Origin: Hirudinaria manillensis
Lineage: Eukaryota; Annelida; Clitellata; Hirudinida; Hirudinidae
Direction: 5' to 3'
DNA length: 64,000 nucleotides
Assembly: GCA_034509925.1 (NCBI GenBank)
Contig: CM067527.1
Location: 12,001,001 to 12,065,000 of the forward strand
In this document: piece by piece, positions 38,140 to 48,805 of the stretch
Layout of the letters: each line of letters begins with the position of its first letter
Position numbering within the stretch: position 1 is the first letter of the stretch
Position numbers and translations under genes: made by a program
The notes under the pieces: generated by a model
Told to the model about the DNA's origin: nothing
What the model saw: only the letters and a program-made list of their open reading frames with translations
The model's database searches: none

Positions 38140-41100
38140 CTACTCGTCATCCGAGTGAGATTTCAAAGTTAAGGTTAAGTTGGACAGGTAATCGTTAAAA
38201 ACAGGAAAATCTGCAATCTTCAGTTTCTCGAGCACTTTGAACGACGGGTACAGACCCTGAAGATCACCCGATCTGCCCTTCGAGTATCCGTTCCAGTGAT
38301 TGCCTAACACGTGGATTACGTCCTCCTTGTGTAGGTCTATTTCGCCCATCTTTTTGGCCTTGTGGTCCAAGCGGACGATCTGGTCGTGTCCAGATTGACC
38401 TCCGAAATAGTAGATGTCGTCCAAGGAGGTGAAGCGGTCGGAGGCATCTCCATGCATCGTCTGCATGAGCTCGTAGGCCAATCTGCACACCTGGTCAGGT
38501 TTTCAAATCGACGTTACAAGTATCTGTTGACTGCAACTTCTACCGCGATTGGTCGAATCTCACCTGAGAGGAGAAGGTGCATACCAAGTAATCGCAGAGG
38601 GATAGGAAGTGGATGTCCATGATGATCGCCCTCAGAGATGCTTCAGAGTAACGAGAGTTCATGGAGGCTGTCTCGGAGAATTCCTTGCTGCCGTAGATAG
38701 TGTACTTGACGTATCTTCAAGTTCCATAGGTCACAAAGTTCTAGATTACTACTGCATTAACCATACTGACGTAATAATAATAATAATCATAATACCGACG
38801 TAAATATATCATACGATTAGTATGTAATGCAGTTATTATTGCTCTAGTTCGACAATCTCGTCCGTAACAAAAGTCACATGAACCAACTTGGTAGCAGCCT
38901 CAGTGAAAACGTCTGGATCGTCAGTGGCAATGTATACGGCTCTGTTCGCACGTTTAGACATTTTGAGTTCGATCCTATCGAAGTAATGCTCCACGTGGTC
39001 CATGTATTCGTCCAGTGAATGGAAAGCAGCTTCTACCTCAATTTTATCGGTCCTTCTGATGTGAACCCTGACAATGGCGCGAACAAACGACCTCAACTCC
39101 TACTTGCGCTAAGACCAAGTCAAATGGCCGGGCAATGGTAAAAGTCGTTATGCAGAAGGTTATGTTGTGCCCGCAATCCAGCCTGCATCGCCGGTGTGAG
39201 CTCTTGGACAGGAAGCTGTACGCGGCTGCATTCGGAACACTTTTGGAGGATGCAAATTATGACACTAAAGAGATCGGCTAAATACAAAAAATACGAATCG
39301 AGACGGCCTCTTGCAAATACATCATTCTATTGTTGTATCGCTGTTCCCATCTTATATTGTTTACAAACAACTGATGGAGAAGTGCGTCGCCAGCCTGGGA
39401 GAATGTTTATAGGACTGGAAGGTGCAACACTCAACATAATTAGAATAGCCTTTCCATCTTTATAATATAATTGTGGCACCAGTTTCTTGCTATTCTTGTA
39501 ATGTCTGATTAAATTGCATAGTAAATATGACTTAATTAGTACACAACTGAGCAAGTGTAGGTTTATATTCGTAGAACTCCACCATCGTCATCATCACCGA
39601 CAACTTTCATCATCCGACAACTGAATCCTCACCCGACAACACCTCTGCCACTAAGGAAATTCATCTTCATCATGTTCTTCACAATCAACTCCTTAAGGTA
39701 GGGCTGAGGACGGAACAAATACCTGGCCATCTGACCTGCCCACCAGGCAAATGGTTCGCCGTGCAATCTAATCAGTCGGTCTGAAATCTGTTTCGGAATG
39801 GCAGGGGGAAGGGAATCGGGACTAGGCCAAATAGTGTCGATTATGGGCAAAGACAAGACGCGAGAGGTGCTGTTATGATCTGCGGGTTAAATGCGGCCAT
39901 TAATCAGATTTGCCTTGAATTGTAGTAATTCTTTATTATATATTTTATCTTTATTGTGTATGTTATGTATTTATTCAATTTATTTATCATGTAATCATCT
40001 TAATTTATCTATTTATTTACTTAACTATCACTCACCAGACCAGTTTATGGCATCTGAGGCGTGCACCACGCTACAGTTTCTACTGGGCGGAAAAAAATAC
40101 TTGGACCAGCCTCCGTAAAGGTAGTCCCATTTGCTGGAATCGATGACGATGGTCCTGTTGGTGGCCACTGACGTGATGAGGCAGTACATGACGTGGTGGA
40201 CTTGGCATCCGAAACCGCACGCTTTGTTCAGGTCGCATAACAACAGTCGACTTTCCGAGCAATTGCGAGGATTCTGACGAAAACATGGACGAATAATAGT
40301 GACTTTTTTGCAGGTTTCGTTTAAGAAAAAAAGATTAATTATGATCTTTTAGTGCTTAAATCCCAGCCAAATGAGGGGTACGTGATTGCACCCTGACCTA
40401 TGGGAGATGACAGGCTATGACGTTTGCTATGACATTTTGAACTGGTATAGCGATCATCATCGTCATCGTCTTATCAAAAAAATATTAGTCATCGTAGATG
40501 CATTTCTTGCCTGAGTCTTTTCTAGGATCTCCCTAACAACACCAGAAAGCCTGCGAGATTCTCTGAGTCGCCATAGGTCGGTCTTGTCAACTGAAGATAG
40601 ACGCTCCAGGTCGTTCGAAGTAACGCTGAAAAAAAAAGATCAAAAAACCTTCCTAAGGGGAAGGGAAAATATTCAGTTTCGCTTTCATTTTCTTCCAGGT
40701 TTCCAAGCTATTATAAATTATTACTCGACATCTAGTTCATAATGCGAATAGTTACACATAACTTGAGTATTCTTAACTCATCAACAAAGCAAAGTCCTAA
40801 TGAAATCATGCACCAAGTGATTGATGAGTAGCCGAACCGATGCTACCTGTAGTACTCAAAGACATCGTTTATAATGTCATCAATGGCCTTCCAAGTGACT
40901 TCTCGATCGTAGAAGTCCACTTTTAAAGAGTTGAGCTGATGTTTGATGAAGTACCAGGTCTCTCTGACATCAGTCAATATCAACCTTCTCATGACCTCGT
41001 GCTCTCTGCTGGGTTCCACCGCTGCGGTTAAGAAAAGAGTGATGACGATGACGATTGTACTGAATTACTTGTCAATTTTTTCTAATGTTTATTCTTTTAA

Positions 41101-41789
41101 TAAATAAATAATGGTCATCTAACTCAACGGATTATTAATAACCTTTCGAGTCTCTCACGTAATCAGGGTATTCCGTGTACATCCAATCACGGTCTCTTTT
41201 TTCGTCGAATCTGGAGGATATTAAACCCTATTAGAGGCTTTTAAAAGCATTACCATCAGGTGTCGAAAACACCTCAACATGTCCATCACCATCACCACCA
41301 TCATCACCACCACCACCATCGTCATCAAAACTACTATCGTTGATGTCGTTGCTGATATCGTTGTTCTGAATGTCAACATTTACGTACTGAAAGTCGCAAA
41401 ATGACCTGAAGAACGTTAATTAAAAAGTCGAGAAGCTGTTCTTTTTTTTTTCGAACGAGAAAAACTCTCCGAGTACATTAGATATGCCATTACCACGATT
41501 ATCATCATCATCATCTCATCATCATCATTGTCATCATCGTGATCATAATTAGCATAACCAATACCATCACATTGACGATGTAAATATCACAAACTTACAG
41601 TTTTTGGATTTGAATGAAAAGCCTGCCATTTTCCTCCTTGACTTTGTTGAGTTCGGATAGCATGTTGTCCGTCATGAAGCCCTTACCGTTTACCATTGAT
41701 TGACCAAGATGTCGTGCCATGTAGATCATCGAAATAATCCAAACAGACAGCAGAACGATGACGATGTACTTTCTTTTCACGACGATCAT
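38140..41789 (-). CDS. FUT8: Alpha-1,6-fucosyltransferase, copy B
   Basis: This is a second Golgi core fucosyltransferase gene. Nine exons, 5' to 3': 41789-41599, 41210-41143, 41021-40847, 40625-40511, 40273-40036, 39879-39633, 39067-38888, 38714-38564, 38490-38140. They total 1716 nt (571 aa). Six internal exons have the same length as in copy A (68, 115, 238, 247, 180 and 151 bp). The start ATG at 41789 lies just after a CTCAG acceptor-like site, at the position of copy A's start. An ATG 15 bp upstream is in frame. The membrane anchor is near residues 8-27. VHIRRTDK is at about 346-353, followed by CTFSSQVCR, LDDIYYFGGQSGHDQ and SH3 (GNHWNGYS, GLYPSFKV). It ends soon after SH3, like vertebrate FUT8. 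The donor after exon 4 reads GCAAGA, a probable GC-AG intron. Confidence 0.94.
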
Positions 41790-42457
41790 GTCCTGAGTGT
41801 TCAATTAACTTCATGGTTGGATTAATGGCCATCGATAACGGCAATTTTCAAACTTAATCATTGGTGATAATTATGGAATCTTTAACGTTTTAGAGCATTT
41901 TATAAGCAAGCTACAAAATATTCTTTAAAATTAAAACGCAAACAAAAATGCAAGTAATATAAGTAAGTAATAATGCAAATGTAAAGTAATACCTTTGCAG
42001 AACTAACGTGAATTGAATTGTTTCTACACTATCGAACAGTTTTTATTGAATAATTTTTCTGCAAACATACAGAGTAATAAATGATGGCCAACAAAGCTAT
42101 TCTTAAAAAGCAAAGCAAAATACTTGTAACTACATTCGTTCTTCACCGTCGTAATTTATGGAGTCAACATTCAATTTCGGTAGCAGCGCAACGCGTATAC
42201 TTAAAGGGTTAAAAGTTAATTGCGATGACGATCAATTTTATTTTATCTTTTGTTGTCGTTACTGTCAAGTCACAAGTGTAATTAGGCACAACATTTTATT
42301 AAAAATTTATAATCTTAAATTTAAAAATTTATTAGCAATTTTAAAATTTTAGTACCATACATTCATAGTTTTCTAAATGTACCTCCATCATAAAATATGA
42401 CATTAAACGTGCACAGATTGCATACATTAAATTCACAGACCGCATACAAAACATAAC
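41790..42457. promoter_or_regulatory. Divergent 5' region of FUT8-B and eIF4G-B
   Basis: The two predicted start codons are 668 bp apart and point away from each other. No TATA box or other clear motif was found. An in-frame-looking short ORF at 42158-42352 has no family resemblance and was not called. Promoter function is inferred from layout. Confidence 0.4.
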
Positions 42458-45400
42458 ATGGAAAATCTACAAAGGTGATTTTTTACATTTGAGTTTGCAT
42501 TCTTTTGATTTGTCTGGTTCACGACATTTTAAGCTTCACAAAAGGGATATTTTCGCTCGATAATTATTAATTCATTATGTATTATTATTTATATAATTAT
42601 TAATATTTTATTCATTTTGACTAAAATCTAATTCAATGTTTTTTTTCCCGATTTCCAGTCAAAAGACCCCTCAAATTAACACAGTTCAGTTCCCTACGCA
42701 AGAAACCACGCAGGCTGCAACAAGCAACTATAGGGTTAATATTCTTTTTATTTTGCCTCTGCTTAACTTAACTATAATTTTCAGTCAAATGTACAATTAG
42801 TACTTATTTCAATTAGTTGTAGACATCAGCTTTTCATCTATAAGATGATTATCCTACTAATTTGTAAATAATTTTGTTCTGTAAGTTAATCATTTGTATA
42901 AATTTATTTGACAGCCACGTCACAATCGTCCAGCACACCCACAGACGTATTTTACGCAGCAGAAATACCGATATGTTCGAGCTCAGGAAGCACCCAGGAA
43001 TGCAGCGCCCCATCTAGCGAATGGTCCACGAATGGAACGACCCTCAGTCCCAATGCATAGCTTTATGCCGATGTCTTCTGCAAGAGTTCCATTTAGTCAG
43101 CCATTTGTACCAGTTACGCAAAGATTCGCCTCACTTCAAAGTACCGGAATGCCACTTTCGCAGAAACTTTTCACAGCACCAAACGTTCCACAGAACATTG
43201 TGACCCAAAATTTAATGCCATTCCCGAGTCGATTTATGCAACCCCAGGCTGTTCCTATGTACTGCCCTCCCATTACAATTTACCAAACTGTCTTCGATCC
43301 AAGAACAGGAGTCCAAACTGTTGTTCCTCAAAATGTCATGGTTCCCAAAACTTTCACAAATACGGAAGCCGTTGCGGGCCAACAGGCTGAATTTGAGAAA
43401 CGTACTGTTGGGCCAATTGCCGAAGAGCCCAACGGAAGTACAGAGTTCTCAGCATCTAACGACAAGATTGAGTGCACGGATGAGGTGGAAGGTCGTCCAA
43501 AAACTAGGCTTGAGATTACAGACCCGTCCACTGGCTTAAAAGTAAATCTTCCGTCTGTTGGATCGAACGGCATGGCTGCTCATTCGACCGTGGGGTATGT
43601 TCCTGAAGGGGCCAAAATACAAGACGTTCCAACTCTGAAGACCACTAGGAAGCTTATTGAAATAGTCGACCCGACTACCGGAGAGAAATTGGACGTTCTT
43701 AGGCTTGCTATGGGAAAGAGGGGCAAACAGATTGAAATAGTTGATCCTAATACAGGAGAAAAAATCGACTTTAAGAACCTGAACAAGAAGCAGGACTCAG
43801 CGAGTCAAAACGAAACTATTTCAACTGTCCCAGTAGAAATAACTGCTGAACCAGAACAGAGCGCAACACTTCCTCCTGCAGAAATCACAACAGACGAAGT
43901 CAGTGCAAAGTGCGAAATTGTTGAACCAACTGAAAGCTTCGTCAATTCTGTGAATGAAGAAATTGTGCAAACTGAAGTAGAAAGTATAGAGTCAGTGTCC
44001 TTAGAACCAAGTCAAGTAGAAGCTAAAGTTGAAGAAATTGAGCAGACTGAAGTGGAAAGTGTGGAACCAGTGTCCTCTGAGCCAAGTCAGGTAGAACCTG
44101 AAATTGAGATTGCCAAAGAAGAAGGATTAAATGGACCTGAACCTCAAGAAAGCGTCACTCCATCGGTTGAGGAAGTCGTCTCGAATGAATCGCTTCTGTC
44201 TGAAGAATGTGCAAGCTCTCATTCAGTGGAACTTTCCGAAAAGGAATCAACCTCCAAAGATCTTTCTGAAGAAGTTGTCGTTGAAGTTAACGTTGAAGAA
44301 GGCTCAACGTTAGAAAAGGTTGAAGAAATTGAAACCATAAACATCGTTTCTGAGATGGACAGTCTTGAAATTGCAAGCGATGCTAAAGAAGTAGTCCCAT
44401 CACCTGTCGTGACAGAATCAATTCAGGAAGATCCTGTTGAGGTTCACGAACGCACGTTTCCTATATTCGAGGAACGCGTGAAGACGTACGGAAGAAACGC
44501 TTTGCTGGACATATTGGACAGAATGGCTGGAATTAGGATTATGCTTCCAAACTTCGACATTGTTCGCAAGGAGCCTCATGGATTTAGAGTTCCCAAAGAC
44601 TCTGACAATAGACAGCGTGTGTTCGAAACCAAGAAAGAGATCGCCCTTCACAAATCTGAAACAGCCTGGCAACCATCGAAGCATGGATCTGTAAATGACA
44701 CCGAAACTATCTTTGGAAAGTTGAAGGGCATTTTGAACAAACTGACACCTCAGTTCTTCGACGCCCTCATGGAGCAGATTAGGGAACTTCCGATAGATTC
44801 AGAAGAACGCCTCAGCGGATGCATTAATCTTCTCTTCGAACAGTCGGTCATACAGCCAGTCTTCTCGAGCCTTTATGCCAATTTGGCCAAAAATCTCTCT
44901 AACGTAAGTATTAAAATTATCGACACAATCTTTTAAAGACATATTTCTAAAAAAATTGTTCTTTATTTTTATAGTTAGCCGTTCCGTCTAAAGAAGACAG
45001 CACGAAGATTGTCAGATTCAGGAAGTTGCTGTTGGACAAGTGCCAGTCTGAATTCGTTCGAGAGAAGCAAACAGAAAAGATTATCGCCGACATTCAGAAA
45101 CAAATAGACAATGCAAAATCGGTATGTATTCCGCTCTACCAGAGTTTTAAAATCATTTCAAATTTAATCTGAAAAATAATCAATTCCTTTCTTTATTAGG
45201 AATCTGAAAAGAAAATTTTGGAAGAGAACAAGTTGGAGTCTGCAACTAAGGCCAAGAGACGATACCTGGGCACCATCAGACTCATTGGAGAGTTGTACAA
45301 ACTGACCATGCTCACTGAGAACATCATGCACGAATGTCTGTCAAAGTTGCTCAGTGGCTCAGGCGATGAGGATAGCATCGAATGCCTCTGCAACTTGATG

Positions 45401-46627
45401 ACAACCATTGGCAAAGACATCGACAATCCAAAATCGAAGAGCAAAGTTGACATGTACTTTGGCGAAATGAACAAGATGATTAAAGCCAAGTCGACCTCTA
45501 CCAGAATCAGGTTCATGATGATTGACCTTTCTGATCTCAGAAAAAACAAGTGGGTACCGAGGCAGAAGGTTGAAGGTCCGAAGAAAATCGACCAAATACA
45601 CAAGGAAGCTGAAGAGATCCAGCAAAAGAAAGTTGAATCGACTGCCAACAAAACACCCTGGTATCAAAACAAGGCTGCTACGGTCGCTAAAGTTGTCCAA
45701 CCGAACTCTAGTGATTGGACTACAGTCCATCACAAACCGAGTAAAATGGAGCCTCTCAACCTTAAGAACTTTTCCATAACCAAGACTGATTCAACGGTTA
45801 AGCTGGGCCCCAGTCGAGGAATCTGGAACAAGGGTGCCTCTGCCGAGACAACGAAGAGAAATGAGGACAGCAGTAACAACACGAATGGCAACAAACCAGT
45901 TTTATTTTCGTCATTCTTTGCTCCATTGAGGAATCTCGAGGAAGATGTTAAGCCTGCAATCCAAGAAACATCCGCACGCAAGTCGTCTGCTAAAGTTCCG
46001 ACTGTAGCTCCGAGAGAGAATCGCAAGGAGTTGGAAATTGAAAGAGAGGAAATGGCCAAGAAAGTTAAGTCAAGAGTCGATGAATACGTCGCATTGAAAG
46101 ATCTCAAAGAAGCCGTCGATACCGTCAAAGAACTGCACACGGAGTCATGCTTCAAAAATGCCGTCAGATTCTTTTACTTTTCCATCGAGCAGAATCTTGA
46201 AAAATCGAGCCAAGTCAGAGAGGCCGTTGGAGTTCTCCACTTGAACGTTCTCAAGAACAACGTCGCACCGGTGGAAGCTTACTCTGCCGCTCTCGGACTG
46301 TTGACCAGATTCGCCGACGACATTGAAGTGGACGTGCCACAGGTCTGGAGTTACCTCGGAGAGACTGTCGCAACGGTGTTCTTGGATGGATCCAAGTTCA
46401 AGATGAACGTTCTCACTTACACTTCTGAAGAAGATTTGGAAGAAGAATTCGAGTCGGAAGATAACGACAACACTGCCAGACTCTTTGCCTCTGTCCTAAA
46501 TGCTGTATCGGCTAAACAGGGAAGAGACGCTGCTTCACAGCTTTGGGGAGCTTCCGGTCTGAAATGGGAGGAATTTATTAAGAATCAGCCCGTAGAAGGA
46601 TTTCTTAAGAAGTTTTTGAAGTATTAA
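42458..46627 (+). CDS. eIF4G: eIF4G paralogue without W2 domain (eIF4G-B)
   Basis: Five exons (42458-42474, 42659-42734, 42915-44903, 44975-45121, 45200-46627) total 3657 nt (1218 aa). The first exon (17 bp, MENLQ) rests on phase and splice-site fit and is less certain. Three DPxTG motifs lie in a row (LEITDPSTG, IEIVDPTTG, IEIVDPNTG), against one in copy A. A Glu/Val/Ser-rich acidic stretch follows. The eIF4E-binding motif YGRNALL starts near residue 556. MIF4G spans about 605-860 (ILNKLTPQFFDALMEQI, RFRKLLLDKCQSEF, RRYLGTIRLIGELYKL). MA3 spans about 1030-1218 (DEYVALKDLKEAVDTV, LWGASGLKWEEF). The protein stops at KKFLKY, so the W2 domain present in copy A (kinase-binding in vertebrates) is missing. 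AATAAA is at 46682-46687. It could still recruit eIF4E, eIF4A and ribosomes. Confidence 0.92.
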
Positions 46628-47120
46628 TTTCATGAATAGCCCATTGTTGGCTCAAATTTGCTTTGTTTAGTGTTGTATTAGAATAAATTTTGTTACGTAT
46701 CCTTAGATGTATCCTTTGTTCCGCTATATTTCATAAACTTATTTTTGTTGGCATTTTATATTATTTTATTTATATATTCAATTTGCCATATTTTGGATTG
46801 ACTTTCAAGTCCCTTATGATGGATATTTTTTTCTAATATATCAACAAATCATCTCAATCACCCTTCATTATTTTAATTATCCGTCATATACAGGAAATAG
46901 ATGAAGCTATAAAAGTCAGAAAAATATTATGAAATTTTGATGAGCGGACATGCCTCGCGAACCTTTTGCTGCTTAAAACCCTAACAACATCCGTAATAAT
47001 CAATACAATCATTATTAATAAACATACATGATTGATAACAGTCCTCTAAAAGAGTTTTAATGTTTTAAAAAATATTGGAATTAATATAATATTGTAATAT
47101 ATAATATTAATATTAATAAC

Positions 47121-47167
<47 letters not shown>

Positions 47168-47409
47168 TACAATACTAAACAAGAGTCTGAAATTAGCATG
47201 CATATATTTGTATGACATACACGTACGCCATAATTGGTATCACTGGTATCATCATCATCATCATCCAGGCGATCTTATGAGGAACAATTTGTTGAGATGG
47301 AGATGATGTTTAAGTAACAGATTATGGAGAGATAGTGAGAGACCTGAGAGTTCGGCCTCCATCTTCACCCTCATCCTCATCAGCTGGCCCGTTAGAATGC
47401 ACTAGAAGC
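46628..47409. other. 3' flanks of eIF4G-B and the small gene
   Basis: After the eIF4G-B poly(A) signal the DNA is AT-rich, with an (AAT)n run at about 47117-47163. No coding frame is supported. Confidence 0.4.
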
Positions 47410-47689
47410 TTAAAGTTCATCTTCGTAGTCGTCATCACGTTGCGACTGAAACATCACAACGCTGGAGGTTCTACTTTCTTTCGATATGATGAGTCTGCTT
47501 AGAACGTACTGATAAAGGAATAAATCATAACAAATTATAATAATAATAATAATAAATACTAAATAGTATTCATAATTTCGTGAAATTATATTCTCATTCA
47601 GTTGTTCTCGTGAGTTTTTTGACCTGCAAGAAGGCAACACGTTGTTGAAGGTTGGTTGTTGAGTTGGCAGTGACGTAGGCAGACGGCAT
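47410..47689 (-). CDS. Small two-exon gene, 54-residue protein of unknown function
   Basis: Two minus-strand exons (47689-47624 and 47508-47410) join in phase 0 across a 115-bp GT-AG intron. They give a 54-residue protein. It begins MPSAYVTANSTTNLQQRVAF, continues LQYVLSRLIISKESRTSSVV and ends with the acidic tail RDDDYEDEL. There is no signal peptide or membrane segment. The centre could form an amphipathic helix. I do not recognise it. Support comes from clean splice sites, phase match and balanced composition in a microsatellite-rich spacer. Further upstream exons are possible. It is convergent with eIF4G-B and divergent from the ASPH-family gene. Confidence 0.5.
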
Positions 47690-47935
47690 CCTATGGTTTT
47701 GTGAACATTTACAAACTTTTATTTATTTTTTGAATCGTTTTATTTAATAAATAGAATTTAATCCTTTTTAATTGTTTCAATAAATCTATTACGTAAGCAG
47801 TAAATGGGTTTATAATACACGTGTCGTTCCTTAAATGTATTTGTTTGCAATTGGGCCATTTGGCCATTGTTGGATTTTCATGCAACTGGATGTAATTATA
47901 AGAACCCATAAAGGAATTGTTTTTAACAACTATTT

Positions 47936-47937
<2 letters not shown>

Positions 47938-48007
<70 letters not shown>
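47938..48007. repeat. (AAT)n microsatellite
   Basis: A pure array upstream of the small gene. The surrounding 47690-48236 is otherwise AT-rich spacer with no gene. Confidence 0.95.
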
Positions 48008-48008
<1 letters not shown>

Positions 48009-48229
48009 GTAATAGTAATATAAGAATTTTAATAATAATACTAATAAATATATTGAAATAATGAAATATTTCCATGCCATTTCATTGAATATTGGTATCC
48101 ATTGAATTATGCTGATGTTAGGATTCAGCCGAGTTATGACTGCTTTCTTGGTGGATGCTCGGCCCAAAAATTCTCAACGTTTACCTGCTTTCATGCTTTC
48201 TCAAAATATTAGCTCTGCAACATTTCCAC

Positions 48230-48575
48230 TGCTCACTCATTCACTCGCTCACTCATTTACTCACTCACTCACTCACTCACTCACTCACTCACTCACTCAC
48301 TCACTCACTCACTCACTCACTCACTCACTCACTCACTCACTCACTCACTCACTCACTCACTCACTCACTCACTCACTCACTCACTCACTCACTCACTCAC
48401 TCACTCACTCACTCACTCACTCACTCACTCACTCACTCACTCACTCACTCACTCACTCACTCACTCACTCACTCACTCACTCACTCACTCACTCACTCAC
48501 TCACTCACTCACTCACTCACTCACTCACTCACTCACTCATTCATTCATTCACTCATTCATTCATTCATTCATTCA
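48230..48575. repeat. (TCAC)n tetranucleotide array
   Basis: About 75 TCAC units turn into TCAT units at the right end. Long open frames through it (repeating LTHS) are artefacts of the repeat. Confidence 0.97.
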
Positions 48576-48686
48576 TTTTAATGGTTCGATCGATGCTCGA
48601 TGGATAATAAGAAAGGCGAAAGCTGTGACGCAACATCTGGGTTTGCGTCGTGGAACTCCGCTTCTCTTTCGCCACCTTTGTTCGAA

Positions 48687-48702
48687 TCATCATCATCGTC
48701 GG

Positions 48703-48758
<56 letters not shown>

Positions 48759-48778
48759 CCATCATCATCATCACCCAT
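48687..48778. repeat. (ATC)n microsatellite before the ASPH-family start exon
   Basis: A nearly pure ATC array ends 28 bp before the start codon of the ASPH-family gene. It lies in its 5' flank or a 5' UTR intron whose acceptor may be CGCACAG at 48793-48799. Confidence 0.9.
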
Positions 48779-48805
48779 CATTCCTTTTCATCGCACAGGT
48801 ATACG

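Noticed and set aside
42158..42352. 64-codon ORF upstream of eIF4G-B as its first exon
   Set aside because: It does not end at a donor of the needed phase. The 17-bp exon at 42458 fits phase and position better.
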